Shown here one piece after another: positions 8,581 to 18,100 of a stretch of DNA of 64,000 nt. A model generated the notes under the pieces. The model ran no database searches. It was given only the letters and a program-made list of their open reading frames with translations, and was not told the DNA's origin. The stretch's first letter is position 1. Each line of letters opens with the position of its first letter. Location of the stretch: NCBI GenBank assembly GCA_900317845.1, contig ONII01000003.1, positions 62,001 through 126,000 of the forward strand, written 5' to 3'. This DNA comes from an uncultured Bacteroidales bacterium (GTDB lineage Bacteria; Bacteroidota; Bacteroidia; Bacteroidales; UBA932). The translations under genes were made by a program, and so were the position numbers.

Positions 8581-9528
8581 CTATCGTTTAATGCGCACGA
8601 AGATGCTCAGTGGCAGGATTTTGCCAAAGGAGTCGTTGAAGGCCAGTTCCCCGGAAGTCATTTCGCGGAACTGGTTTTTGAATGCTTCCCGCACCACGGT
8701 TTCTCCCAGGGCGGCGCTGTAGCCATTGGAGTAAAGGTTGAGCACCATGAAGGCGTCGCGCTCGCTCAGGATGGCGGCCACGTTTTGCAGCAGACCAAAG
8801 AGGAGCTCGTCCAGTTTCCACTTTTCTCCGTCCGGACCGTGGCCGTAGGCCGGCGGATCCAGGATAATGCCGTCGTACTTGTTGCCGCGCTTGGCCTCCC
8901 GTTTGGCAAACTTAAGGGCATCTTCCACCACCCAGCGAACCCCGTCCAGGCCGCTGCGCTCCATGTTCTCGCGGGCCCAGGTGACTACCTGGCGCACGGA
9001 ATCCAGATGGGTGACATCGGCCCCGGCACACTTGGCGGCAAGCGATGCGGCGCCCGTGTAGGCGAACAGGTTCAGGACTTTGGGGGCAGGCAGGCCATTG
9101 GCTTTGTGGATGCGGGAAAGGCGCGCTGTCTGGGCATAGATGAATTCCCAGTTGGGGGCCTGCTCCGGGAACACGCCCACGTGCTTGAAGGACGTAAGGC
9201 CCAGCCTTAACGAAAGGTGAAGGTCGCTGGCGGCATGGGTTTCCGGGTCCGGAGCGCCGTTATACGCAATGCTCCACTGGTCCTCCATTTTCTTGGACTT
9301 GTTCCAGGTGCCGCTGTCCTCTTTGCCGGCCTTGCCAAAGCCGGCGCCGGGCTGGAAGGTAACGTGACTCAGCCGTTTCCACTCCTGCTCCGACAGGGAG
9401 GGCGTCCACAGGGCCTTGGGCTCCGGCCGCCTCAGGACATACTTGCCAAAACGTTCCAACTTTTCGCCGTTGCCGCTGTCCAGGAGTTCATAGTCTTTCC
9501 AATACTGTGCAGGGAATTCTACCGCCAT
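8581..9528 (-). CDS. class I SAM-dependent methyltransferase (RlmI/RlmK-like)
   Basis: 315 residues. The Rossmann-type SAM site is VLNLFAYTGAASLAA (motif I), followed by DVTHLDS and the catalytic-type motif IV DPPAYGHG, the form seen in 23S rRNA m5C/m2G methyltransferases of the RlmI/RlmK type. The PUA domain of RlmI is not evident, so the exact target base is uncertain. I chose ATG 9528 because the frame's longer TTG start at 9549 would lie on top of the minus-strand -7 box TATCTTTGC (9554-9546). The gene is divergent from pgk with overlapping promoters and convergent with the DUF2723 gene. Expected to act on ribosomal RNA in the cytoplasm. Confidence 0.85.
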   Translation of the reverse strand: MAVEFPAQYWKDYELLDSGNGEKLERFGKYVLRRPEPKALWTPSLSEQEWKRLSHVTFQPGAGFGKAGKEDSGTWNKSKKMEDQWSIAYNGAPDPETHAASDLHLSLRLGLTSFKHVGVFPEQAPNWEFIYAQTARLSRIHKANGLPAPKVLNLFAYTGAASLAAKCAGADVTHLDSVRQVVTWARENMERSGLDGVRWVVEDALKFAKREAKRGNKYDGIILDPPAYGHGPDGEKWKLDELLFGLLQNVAAILSERDAFMVLNLYSNGYSAALGETVVREAFKNQFREMTSGELAFNDSFGKILPLSIFVRIKR

Positions 9529-9532
9529 AACC

Positions 9533-9565
9533 TTTTGAATTTTCTGCAAAGATAGTTAAATTTGC
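9533..9565 (+). promoter_or_regulatory. pgk promoter overlapping the divergent methyltransferase promoter
   Basis: Plus strand: TTTTG at 9533-9537, then 19 bases, then TAAATTTGC at 9557-9565. Minus strand: TATCTTTGC read from 9554 to 9546 serves the methyltransferase gene. The two promoters occupy the same 30 bases, so they may compete. Confidence 0.65.
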
Positions 9566-9596
9566 AAATTGGAAACGTATAATAAACACTATACCC

Positions 9597-10850
9597 ATGC
9601 AACAATTCATTGACAAGTACGACTTCAAAGGCAAAAAAGCCATCGTACGCGTAGACTTCAACGTTCCCCTGAACGAAAACTTCGAAATCACGGACGATAC
9701 CCGTATCCGCCGTGCCATGCCCACCCTCAAGAAGGTGCTCGCAGAGGGAGGTTCCCTCATCATCATGTCCCACCTGGGTCGTCCCAAAAAGGTGGATCCC
9801 AAATTCTCCCTCAAGCACATCGTGGGCCGCGTAAGCGAATGCCTGGGTGTTCCCGTACAGTTCGCAGAGGACTGCCAGAAAGCCAAGGCCCAGGCCGATG
9901 CCCTGAAGCCCGGTGAGGCCCTCCTGCTGGAGAACCTCCGCTACTACGCAGAGGAAGAAGGCAAGCCGCGCGGCCTGGCAGAGGATGCCACCGACGAGGA
10001 AAAGAAAGCCGCCAAGGCTGCCGTGAAGGCCTCCCAGAAGGAGTTCGTGAAAACCCTCGCCAGCTATGCAGACTGCTACATCAACGACGCTTTCGGTACG
10101 GCTCACCGTGCACACGGTTCCACTGCCCTCATTGCCGAATACTTCCCCAACGACAAGATGTTCGGCTACCTGATGGAAGGCGAAATCAAAGCCATCGACA
10201 ATGTGCTCAAGAACGCCCAGCGCCCTCTCACCGCTATCATCGGCGGTTCCAAGGTGAGCTCCAAGCTGGCTGTCCTGAAAAACCTCGTGGGCAAGGTGGA
10301 CAACCTCATCATCGGCGGCGGCATGGGTTATACCTTCATCAAGGCCCAGGGCGGTCATATCGGCCAGTCCCTGCATGAGGATGAACTCATTCCGGATGCA
10401 CTGGAGATCATGAAGGAAGCCAAGGAGCGCGGTGTCAACCTGTCCCTGAGCGTGGCCACCGTGTGCGGCCAGGCCTTCGACAACGACACGCCCCGCAAGA
10501 TTTTCCCCATCACCGACATTCCCGACGATTGGGAGGGCATGGATGCCGCCCCCGAGAGCCTGGAGAACTGGAAGAAGATCATCCTGAGCTCCAAGACCAT
10601 CCTCTGGAACGGTCCTGTGGGTGTTTTCGAGCTGCCCAACTTTGCCAAGGGTACCCTCCAGATCGCCGAGGACCTGGCAGAGGCCACCAAGAACGGTGCC
10701 TACACCCTGGTGGGCGGCGGTGACTCCGTGGCTGCCGTTACCCAGATGGGCTACGCCGACAAAGTGAGCTATGTCTCCACCGGCGGTGGCGCCATGCTGG
10801 AAGCCATCGAGGGCAAGATCCTCCCCGGCATTGCTGCCATCCAGGACTAA
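9597..10850 (+). CDS. pgk: phosphoglycerate kinase
   Basis: 417 residues, normal length. It converts 1,3-bisphosphoglycerate and ADP to 3-phosphoglycerate and ATP in cytoplasmic glycolysis. Family motifs are in order: RVDFNVPLN near the start, SHLGRPK about residue 58, LLENLRYY about 110, GGSKVSSKL about 218, GPVGVFE about 340 and GGGDSVAAV about 377. About 20 bases (IVGRVSECL region onward) show the usual N-domain. ATG 9597 lies about 27 bases after the predicted transcript start. It is a single-gene transcript, ending 5 bases before copy 2 of the 107-base palindrome, which probably terminates it. Confidence 0.98.
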   Translation: MQQFIDKYDFKGKKAIVRVDFNVPLNENFEITDDTRIRRAMPTLKKVLAEGGSLIIMSHLGRPKKVDPKFSLKHIVGRVSECLGVPVQFAEDCQKAKAQADALKPGEALLLENLRYYAEEEGKPRGLAEDATDEEKKAAKAAVKASQKEFVKTLASYADCYINDAFGTAHRAHGSTALIAEYFPNDKMFGYLMEGEIKAIDNVLKNAQRPLTAIIGGSKVSSKLAVLKNLVGKVDNLIIGGGMGYTFIKAQGGHIGQSLHEDELIPDALEIMKEAKERGVNLSLSVATVCGQAFDNDTPRKIFPITDIPDDWEGMDAAPESLENWKKIILSSKTILWNGPVGVFELPNFAKGTLQIAEDLAEATKNGAYTLVGGGDSVAAVTQMGYADKVSYVSTGGGAMLEAIEGKILPGIAAIQD

Positions 10851-10854
10851 TTTT

Positions 10855-10961
10855 GTGACAGCTAAGTAGCTGTTTCACAGTTGGTTATGCTATAATCCTC
10901 GTTCGGTTTTTGAACGAGGATTATTTTATATCATCCTTATAATCAGTCAATTAACTGCCAC
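10855..10961 (+). repeat. 107-base nested palindrome, copy 2 (pgk terminator region)
   Basis: Outer arms GTGACAGCTAA (10855-10865) and TTAACTGCCAC (10951-10961). The inner perfect 13-base hairpin has arms ATAATCCTCGTTC (10892-10904) and GAACGAGGATTAT (10912-10924) with loop GGTTTTT, followed by a T-rich run (TTTATAT). It starts 5 bases after the pgk stop and is exactly the same length as copies 1 and 4. Confidence 0.88.
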
Positions 10962-10970
10962 CTCCCACAG

Positions 10971-11255
10971 TGTTGAAGCACAGCCACCCCGTTTTGCGTG
11001 CCCTCTTGTGCCTGTCGTTGTGCTTTAACCATCCCTCACAGGCTCTGTTAAAGCACACTCACCCCGTCTAGAGTCCCCTCTGCGGCATTCAGGTGTGCTT
11101 TAATACCCCTCCTTCCACCCTGTTAAAGCACACTCACCCTGTCTAGAGCCCCCTCTGCGGCATTCAGGTGTGCTTTAATGCCCCTCGTTCCACCCTGTTA
11201 AAGCACACTCACCCCGTCTAGAGTCCCCTCTGCAGCATTCAGGTGTGCTTTAATG
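10971..11255 (+). repeat. tandem array of four 75-base palindromic units
   Basis: Units start at 10971 (degenerate), 11046, 11121 and 11196, an exact 75-base period. Each carries arms TTAAAGCACAC and GTGTGCTTTAA about 34 bases apart (unit 2: 11048-11058 and 11093-11103). The first unit has diverged arms (TTGAAGCACAG, TTGTGCTTTAA). Units 2-4 are nearly identical, with the shared core CCCGTCTAGAG; the last unit is cut off after its right arm. Confidence 0.92.
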
Positions 11256-11302
11256 CCTGGCAGGTCCTGCTGCTGCCACGTTATGGACCCTAATTGCGCC
11301 AC

Positions 11303-11324
11303 TGGCGGACCTTTCGGCCCGCCA
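11303..11324 (+). repeat. GC-rich hairpin
   Basis: TGGCGG (11303-11308) pairs with CCGCCA (11319-11324). Two further C-G pairs close around a TTTC loop. It has no T-run on either side, so a simple terminator role is doubtful. Confidence 0.5.
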
Positions 11325-11375
11325 TCGCTACGCTTAGGGCTGTTTTCGCGCCCACGGCGGTTCCGTATGCTGGTA

Positions 11376-11403
11376 GCCGCCGCACCTGGTTGCGTGCGGC
11401 GGC
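11376..11403 (+). repeat. strong GC hairpin
   Basis: GCCGCCGCAC (11376-11385) and GTGCGGCGGC (11394-11403) form a perfect 10-base stem with loop CTGGTTGC. It lies between the 75-base array and copy 3 of the 107-base palindrome. Confidence 0.7.
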
Positions 11404-11444
11404 GCCTCCGTGACAGCTAACCCACCCTTTCTGTGTGTGCAGAT

Positions 11445-11549
11445 GTGGCGGCTAAGTGATTGATACAGAGCGAGATGCTAAAAATCCTCGGCGCGGATGG
11501 AGCCGAGGATTATTAGCATTGTATTGAGTATCAATGAGTTGGCTGCCAT
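11445..11549 (+). repeat. 107-base nested palindrome, copy 3 (diverged, 105 bases)
   Basis: Outer arms GTGGCGGCTAA (11445-11455) and TTGGCTGCCAT (11539-11549), reinforced by ATTGATAC/GTATCAAT (11459-11466, 11528-11535). The inner stem is AATCCTCGGC (11483-11492) with GCCGAGGATT (11502-11511), plus ATGCTAA/TTAGCAT (11475-11481, 11513-11519). Relative to the other copies CGTTC/GAACG has become CGGC/GCCG on both arms, so pairing is kept. Confidence 0.8.
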
Positions 11550-11578
11550 CCTGTGGAGGAGGTACACTCGGCCTGCGG

Positions 11579-11664
11579 CCTCGGTATGACAGGGAAGGAT
11601 GACCTCGGTATGACAGGGAAGGATGACCTCGGTATGACAGGGAAGGATGGCCTCGGTATGACAG
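11579..11664 (+). repeat. 24-base tandem repeat, 3.6 units
   Basis: The unit CCTCGGTATGACAGGGAAGG plus ATGA repeats at 11579, 11603 and 11627, with a partial copy at 11651. Units are identical except at one or two bases. The period is a multiple of three, so spurious ORFs reading GMTGKDDL cross it. It sits just beyond the 3' end of lgt. Confidence 0.9.
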
Positions 11665-11679
11665 GCGCAGGGGGGGCGG

Positions 11680-12558
11680 TTACTTGGCGTGGGCGAAGTG
11701 GGTGGGTTCTTTCTTTTGCGGGCCTTTCTCCGGGTGGACGGCGCGGGCGGGAACCTTTTTCACGTAGGCGTATACCAGGAAGCCGATGCCCAGCAGGATG
11801 AAAGGAATGCTGAGGAGCTGCCCCATGTTCAGGAGCATGCCCGCCTCAAACTCCACCTGGTCGTTCTTGACAAACTCGATGAGGAAGCGGCTGCCGAAGC
11901 ACACGATGAAGAAAATGCCAAAGTAGGTGCCGCGGTAGGTTTTGTCCAGGCCCCACTTGTACAGGGCCGCGAGTCCAAGGCCCAGCAACAGATAGGTGAG
12001 GGCCTCATACAGCTGCGTGGGGTGGCAGGGGACGGTTTCCCCGTTGCGCTCGAAGACAAAGCCCCAGGGCAGCGCGGTGGGGCTGCCGTAAATCTCTGAG
12101 TTAAAGAGGTTTCCAAGCCGGATGAAACAGGCGGCAAAGGCAATGGGAATAACCAGGTGGTCCACCATCCACACAAAGTCGAAGTCGTGCGCGGGACCGT
12201 ACTTTTTGGCATACCACCACACGCCCAGAATAAGGGCGATGGTGCCGCCATGGCTGGCCAGGCCGCCTTTCCAGGGCATGAAAATTTCCCAGAAGCCCTC
12301 CCAGGAGCCAAAGTAGTAGTCTGGCTGATAGAAGATGCAGTGCCCCAGGCGGGCACCCACGATGGTGCAGATAAGCAGCATGTACAGGAGCGGGTCCAGC
12401 AGGGACTCCGGGATGCGCTCCCGCTTGAACATGGCCTTCATGATAAACCAGCCCAGGATGAACCCGCCTACAAACAGCAGCGAGTACCAGCGGAGCTCGA
12501 AACCGCCCAGCCGGAGGATGGCCGGGTCCACATTCCAATGTACTACCAAATATTCCAT
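11680..12558 (-). CDS. lgt: prolipoprotein diacylglyceryl transferase
   Basis: 292 residues. It transfers diacylglycerol from phosphatidylglycerol to the lipobox cysteine of prelipoproteins in the inner membrane, so it acts on the many lipoproteins in this window. It has seven hydrophobic segments, an HGG motif (ASHGGTIALILG, about residue 103) and the family signature RLGNLFNSEIYG (about 143-154). The basic C-terminal tail (KGPQKKE) is a modest extension. ATG 12558 matches the conserved family N-terminus (WNVDPAILRLG, then RWYSLLF). The -7 box TAACTTTGC (12570-12562) ends only 3 bases before the start codon, so the mRNA is probably leaderless. Confidence 0.97.
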   Translation of the reverse strand: MEYLVVHWNVDPAILRLGGFELRWYSLLFVGGFILGWFIMKAMFKRERIPESLLDPLLYMLLICTIVGARLGHCIFYQPDYYFGSWEGFWEIFMPWKGGLASHGGTIALILGVWWYAKKYGPAHDFDFVWMVDHLVIPIAFAACFIRLGNLFNSEIYGSPTALPWGFVFERNGETVPCHPTQLYEALTYLLLGLGLAALYKWGLDKTYRGTYFGIFFIVCFGSRFLIEFVKNDQVEFEAGMLLNMGQLLSIPFILLGIGFLVYAYVKKVPARAVHPEKGPQKKEPTHFAHAK

Positions 12559-12561
12559 ACC

Positions 12562-12570
12562 GCAAAGTTA
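12562..12570 (-). promoter_or_regulatory. lgt promoter -7 box abutting the start codon
   Basis: TAACTTTGC on the minus strand, 3 bases upstream of the lgt ATG. The -33 element is weak. The position predicts transcription starting at or within a few bases of the ATG. Confidence 0.6.
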
Positions 12571-12652
12571 GAAAAAAATAGGATATTTTCTGTCAATATT
12601 TGCGCAGGCGTGGATTTTGCAGTAAATTTACCGCTTAATTAGTTGGTTATTT

Positions 12653-14155
12653 ATGAAGAAATGTATTCTCGCGCTTATGCTCCTGCTCCCGTTGCAGGCA
12701 TGGGCGCAGTACCAGGAAGCCCGCCCGGAACAAGCTGATTCCACGCTGGTGCTCAGCCTGGACGACGCATTAAAAATCGCCCTGTCGGAAAATACCTCCA
12801 TCAAGGTGGCCGATTTGGAAATCAAGCGCCAGAAATATGCACAGAAGGGTGCCTATGGTGCCTTGTTCCCGCAAATCAGTGCCACCGGCATGTACAGCTA
12901 TGCCATCAAGAAGCAGAAGGTCTTCTTTGGCTCGGACGATGACAGCCAGGGCAGTAGTTCCGGCGGTGGCATGTCCTCCATGATGGAAGGACTCATGGAC
13001 CCCATTATGTATTACATCCAGCAGCTGTACGAAGCCACCAACACGCCCTTCGTGGTGTATGTGGCCCCGGAAAAGGAAGGCCCCGGCAGCAGCAGTGAGC
13101 CTATCGAGATGGGCCGTCGCAACCAGGTGCAGCTGAGCGTCTCCGCTGCCATGCCGCTGGTGAACGTACAGCTCTGGGAGAGCCTCCGCCTCACCAAAGA
13201 CCAGGTGGAACTCACCATTGAAAAGGCCCGCGAATCCCGCCTGAGCACCGTTACGGCCGTAAAACAGGCCTACTTTGCCGTCCTGATGGCCAAGGCCTCG
13301 TACAATGTGTACAACGCCGTGCTGGAAAACGCCGCCCACAACCTCAAACTCACGGAAAGCCGCTACAACGTGCAAAAGGCATCGGCCATGGACCTGGCAC
13401 GCGCCCAAAGCAGCTTCGCCGCCGCCATCCCCAACCTGTACAACGCAGAAAATGCCATCCGGCTGGGCCTGTGGCAGCTGAAAGCCGTGATGGGCGTTGC
13501 GCTGGACACGCCTGTGGATGTGGAAGGAAAGCTGTTGGACTATGCGGAAACGATGTTCTCGGACCTGGCGGAAGGGGAGGATTCCAATCTGGAAAGGAAC
13601 TCCCAGCTGCGCCAGCTGGCCACCCAGGCGGAGATCCTGGCCCGCCAGATTCGCATGCAGCAGTACGCCTACCTGCCCACGCTGAACCTCTCGCTCACCT
13701 ACAACTATTACACCCAGAGCGACAAATTCAACCTGAGCCAGTGGAAGTGGCTGCCCTCCAGCACTGCGGTGGTCACCCTGAGCATCCCCATCTTCTCCGG
13801 CGGCCAGCGCTACCACACCATCAAACAGACGCGCGTGCAGGCCGACGAACTCCAGCTCCAGCGGGAGAACACGGAGCGTCAACTGCGCATCAGCATCCGC
13901 CAGAACCTGAACACCATGGAAACGGCCATGAAAACCTACGATGCCGCCTCCGAGGCGCTTAAGAGCGCCGAGAAAGCCTACGACATTGCCTCCAAGAGCT
14001 ACGAGGTAGGGAAAACCACCTTCACGGACCTGAACAACACGGAGCTCACCCTTACCCAGACCCGCCTGCAAAGCGCGCAGGCCGTGTACAACTTCATTGT
14101 GGCCAAAGCCACGCTGGAGCAAACCCTGGGCTACGATTTCACCCAAGAAAAATAG
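12653..14155 (+). CDS. TolC-family outer membrane efflux protein
   Basis: 500 residues with a signal peptide (MKKCILALMLLLPLQAWAQ). Two OEP repeats follow, with the long coiled-coil helices typical of TolC: one around LALDDALKIALSENTSIKVAD and its partner about 200-260, the second about 320-480 with the recurrent SGGQRYHTIKQ motif and SYEVGKTTFTDLNNTELTL near the end. An unusual Ser/Gly/Met-rich insert occupies about residues 100-120 (SQGSSSGGGMSSMMEGLMD). It forms the outer-membrane duct of the tripartite pump encoded by the next two genes; the adaptor gene starts 12 bases downstream. Confidence 0.93.
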   Translation: MKKCILALMLLLPLQAWAQYQEARPEQADSTLVLSLDDALKIALSENTSIKVADLEIKRQKYAQKGAYGALFPQISATGMYSYAIKKQKVFFGSDDDSQGSSSGGGMSSMMEGLMDPIMYYIQQLYEATNTPFVVYVAPEKEGPGSSSEPIEMGRRNQVQLSVSAAMPLVNVQLWESLRLTKDQVELTIEKARESRLSTVTAVKQAYFAVLMAKASYNVYNAVLENAAHNLKLTESRYNVQKASAMDLARAQSSFAAAIPNLYNAENAIRLGLWQLKAVMGVALDTPVDVEGKLLDYAETMFSDLAEGEDSNLERNSQLRQLATQAEILARQIRMQQYAYLPTLNLSLTYNYYTQSDKFNLSQWKWLPSSTAVVTLSIPIFSGGQRYHTIKQTRVQADELQLQRENTERQLRISIRQNLNTMETAMKTYDAASEALKSAEKAYDIASKSYEVGKTTFTDLNNTELTLTQTRLQSAQAVYNFIVAKATLEQTLGYDFTQEK

Positions 14156-14167
14156 ACGACAAGAGAT

Positions 14168-15181
14168 ATGAAAAGTAAAATGGCAACCCTCCTCGTCCTC
14201 CTCGCGGCCGTGTCCTGCGGGAGCAACGAGGGCAAGACGGAGCAAGCCGCTCCCGTAGCGGTAACCCCGAATGTGGAAGTGGCGGTGGCCCAGGCCCGCG
14301 CCGTTCCCCAGGAAAGCACCTACGCATCTACGGTAGAGGCCTATGTGGTGAACAACATTATGCCGCAGCAGGGCGGCCGCATCCGCAAAATCAATGTAGA
14401 AGTAGGGGACTACGTGTCCAAGGGCCAGATCCTGGCCGAGATGGACCGTCTCCAGCTGGACCAGCTGGCCCTCCAGATCCAGAACGACGACGCAGAATAC
14501 GCGCGTATCAAGAGCCTGTACGAGGAAGGCGGCCTGTCCCGCAGTGACTTCGAGGCCGCGGAGCTGGGCTATAAGGTGCGCAAATCCAACTACCAGAACG
14601 TAGAGGAAAACACCATCCTGCGCAGCCCCGTGACAGGGTATGTCACCGCCCGCAATTTTGACGTAGGGGACATGTTCGCCATGAGCGCCCCGCTGTTCAC
14701 CGTGCAGCAGGTGGTGCCCGTGAAACTGCTGGTGGGTATCTCCGAGAGCGAATACACCAAGGTGAAAAAGGGCGATACCGTCACCCTCACCGTGGATGCC
14801 ATCCCCGGAAGAACCTTCCGCGGAAAAATCGACCGTCTGTACCCCGTGATTGACGCCGCCACCCACACCTTCAAGGCCGAGGTAGTGGTGGACAACCAGA
14901 ACAAGGTGCTTCGTCCCGGCATGTATGCCCGCGTAACGGTGAACTTTGGTTCCCGTAGCAGCGTGGTGGTCCCGGACCAGGCCCTGGTGAAGCAGGAAGG
15001 CACCGGCACCCGCTTTATCTTTGTGCTCCAGGAAGACGGTACCGTGAAATACCTGCCGGTAAAGACCGGCCGGCACATGGGCGCCGAATATGAAATTCTC
15101 GAAGGCCTGCAGGATGGCTGGAAGGTGGTTGTGAAAGGACAGGCCGCCCTGCGTGACGGCGTGAAGGTGAATGTGTTATGA
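14168..15181 (+). CDS. RND efflux periplasmic adaptor (membrane fusion protein)
   Basis: 337-residue lipoprotein (VLLAAVSCGSNEG, Cys18). It has the HlyD/AcrA layout: a biotinyl-lipoyl-like half (IRKINVEVGDYVSKGQILAEMD, about residues 70-95), a short alpha-helical hairpin (QNDDAEYARIKSLYEEGGLSRS), the second lipoyl half (LRSPVTGYVTARNFDVGD), a beta-barrel domain (VVPVKLLVGISE) and a membrane-proximal domain. It links the inner-membrane RND pump to the TolC protein. The stop overlaps the pump start by 4 bases (ATGA), which indicates translational coupling. Confidence 0.93.
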   Translation: MKSKMATLLVLLAAVSCGSNEGKTEQAAPVAVTPNVEVAVAQARAVPQESTYASTVEAYVVNNIMPQQGGRIRKINVEVGDYVSKGQILAEMDRLQLDQLALQIQNDDAEYARIKSLYEEGGLSRSDFEAAELGYKVRKSNYQNVEENTILRSPVTGYVTARNFDVGDMFAMSAPLFTVQQVVPVKLLVGISESEYTKVKKGDTVTLTVDAIPGRTFRGKIDRLYPVIDAATHTFKAEVVVDNQNKVLRPGMYARVTVNFGSRSSVVVPDQALVKQEGTGTRFIFVLQEDGTVKYLPVKTGRHMGAEYEILEGLQDGWKVVVKGQAALRDGVKVNVL

Positions 15182-18100
15182 GTATTTACAGAACAGCGGT
15201 CAATAATCCGGTCACTACGGGCCTGATCTTCTTGGCATTCGCCATCCTGGGCGTTTTCGCCCTCATGCGCCTGCCGGTAGACAACTTCCCGGATGTGGAG
15301 TCCAACACCATCATGGTGATGAGCTCCTATCCCGGCGCCTCGGCGGAGGATGTGGAAAACAACCTCACCAAGCTGCTGGAGAACGCCCTCAACGGTGTAT
15401 CGGACCTGAAGAATCTTACCTCCAATTCCCGTGAGAATATTGCCGTGCTCACGCTGGAGTTCGAGTACGGAACAGACATTGACGAAGCCACCAACGACGT
15501 CCGTGACAAACTGGACATGATTTCGCAGCAGCTGCCGGACGGCGCCTCGCTGCCATTCCTGTTCAAGTTCAGTATTGACGAACTGCCCATCATGGTTCTG
15601 GCCGCCACGGCGGACCAAAGCGTGAGTGCGCTGGACAAGCTCCTGGAGGATCGGATTGCCACGCCGCTGGGCCGCGTGTCCGGCGTGGGTACGGTGTCGG
15701 TGGCCGGCGCCCCCAAGCGCGAAATCCAGGTGTACTGCGACCCCGCCAAGCTGGAGGCCTACAACCTGTCCATTCCCGCCATCTCGCAAATCATTGCCGC
15801 GGAAAACCGGAACATCCCTTCCGGCAGCATCGACATCGGCTCCGATACGTATACGCTCCGCATCAAGAAGGAGTTCCAGTCGCCATCGGAACTGCTGGAC
15901 GTGGTGCTGGGCAGTTTTGGCGGCAGCACCGTGTATCTGCGTGACGTTGCGAGTGTTGTGGACGATGTGGAAGAAAAGTCGCAGGAGTCCTACACCAACG
16001 GTACCCGCGGTGCCCAGATTATTATCCAGAAGCAGTCCGGATACAACACGGTGGAGGTTATCCGCAAAGTGAAAAAGGAGCTCGCCCGTCTGGAGAACAC
16101 CCTCCCTGCCGATGTCAAGATAACCACCGTGGTGGATAACTCCTCCAATATCCTCCGTACCATCAACTCCCTGAAGGAAACCATCCTTATCACCTTCCTG
16201 GTGGTGATGCTGGTGGTGTTCCTCTTCCTGGGCCGGCTGAAAGGTACGCTCATTGTTGTGCTGTCCATCCCTATCGCCCTCCTGGCATCCTTGCTGTACC
16301 TGTTCGGAACGGGTAATACGCTCAATATCATTTCCATGAGCGCCCTGTCCATTGCCATCGGCATGGTGGTGGACGATGCCATCGTGGTGCTGGAGAACGT
16401 GACCTCGCACCTGGAAAGGGGCGAGAAACCCAAGGAAGCGGCGGTGCATGGCACAGCGGAGGTGGGTATCTCCGTTATTGCATCCACCCTCACCATGCTG
16501 TGCGTGTTCCTGCCCCTGACCATGATTTCCGGTATGGCCGGTATCATGTTCCGGCAGCTGGGCTGGATTGTGTCCATCATCATGATTGTGTCCACCACGG
16601 CCGCCCTTACCCTGGTGCCTATGCTGTGCTCGCAGCTGATGGACAACAACCAGAACAGCGGGAAGCTCTTTACCCTCATCTTCGGCCCGGTGAACAAGGC
16701 CCTGGACGGCATCTCCGCCGGTTATTCCCGCCTTATTGCCTGGTGCATGAACCACAAGAAGTGGGTGCTGGCGGCGGCCATCGTCATCTTTGCCGTAACC
16801 ATGGTCATTTATGTGCCGCGCATGAAGACGGAGTATTTCCCCAACGCAGACTCCGGCCGTCTTACGGCCACCATCGAGCTGCCCATCGGTACGGCGCAGG
16901 ATGTCACGCGTGACGTGGCCGCCCGCATTTACGAGAAGCTGGTGACGGATATTCCTGAAATCCAGGTGCTTAGCTACCGCTTTGGCCAGGCCGATTCGGA
17001 CAACGCCTTTGCCTCCATGCAGCAGAACGGTACGTACCTCATCTCCATGAACATCAACCTGGGTTCCATGGAAGACCGTACGCGCTCGATCAGTGAACTG
17101 GCCGATATTGTCCGTGCAGACCTTCGCTCGTTCCCGGAACTGAACAAGTTCAACGTGACGGAAGGCTTCGGTATGGGCGGCCGTGCGTCGGTCCAGCTGG
17201 AAATTTACGGCTACGACTTCACGGAAACGGAGAATGCGGCCCGCGCCGTTCGAAATCGTATGATGGACAGCGGCTTGTTTGCCCAGGCCATCCTCTCGCG
17301 TGACCAGTACACTCCGGAGTACGAGGTAGACTTCGACCGTGAAAAACTGGCCCTGAACGGCCTGTCATCCGTGTCGGCCGCTGCGGCGGTGTCTGCCGCC
17401 ATGTCCGGTTCCGTGGGCTCTTTCTACCGTGAGGACGGTGAGGAGTACAACATTCGCGTTCGCTATGCGCCGGAGTTCCGTACCTCCCTGGAGGACATTG
17501 AGGACATCATGATTTACAACCAGCAGGGCCGGGGCATCCGTGTAAAGGACCTGGGCCGCATTGTGGAATCCAAGGTGCCGCCCACCATCCAGCGCAAGAA
17601 CCGCGACCGCTACATTCAGGTGACCGGTATCCTGGCGCAGGGAAAATCCCTGAGCCAGGGCGTTGAAACCGTGACCAGCCTGCTCAGCGAGAACCCGCTT
17701 CCGCAGGGCCTTAGCTGGCAGATTGGCGGTGACTATGAGAATCAGCAGGACATGTTCCGCGACATGCTCATGCTGGTGGTCCTGATTGTGATTTTGGTGT
17801 ACATGGTAATGGCGTCGCAGTTCGAGTCGTTCATGGGGCCGTTCGTCATTATGTTCTCCATTCCGTTCGCCCTGGTGGGCGTGGCGATGGGTAACCTGAT
17901 GGCAGATATGGCCATTGGCGTGATGTCGCTGATTGGCGTTATCATCCTGTTGGGTATTGTGGTGAAGAACGGTATCGTGCTCATTGACTATACCATCCTG
18001 TTGCAGGAGCGCGGCTACAGCGTGCGGGAGTCGTCCGTGAAGGCGGCCAAGAGCCGTCTGCGCCCCATCCTGATGACCACGCTCACCACTGTGCTGGGTA

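Larger units (their letters stand above)
10851..11679. other. 829-base gene-free block made of several repeat families
   Basis: No supportable gene. In order it holds copy 2 of the 107-base palindrome, four 75-base tandem palindromic units, two GC-rich hairpins, copy 3 of the 107-base palindrome and a 24-base tandem repeat, reaching the 3' end of lgt. The plus-strand ORF across 11553-11801 is produced by the 24-base repeat and runs antisense into lgt, so it is not annotated. Confidence 0.8.

Noticed and set aside
10971..11255. Possible CRISPR array (regular repeats)
   Set aside because: The whole 75-base unit repeats with no unique spacers, and no cas gene is nearby.
11553..11801. Plus-strand ORF of 82 codons with GMTGKDDL repeats
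   Set aside because: It is generated by the 24-base tandem repeat and its second half is antisense to the conserved 3' end of lgt.
12770..15076. Long minus-strand ORF of 768 codons opposite the TolC and adaptor genes
   Set aside because: It is a mirror frame of two well-supported genes; its His/Gly/Val-rich product resembles no family. Similar long antisense frames at 14590-16755, 28277-30379 and 60955-63063 were rejected for the same reason.
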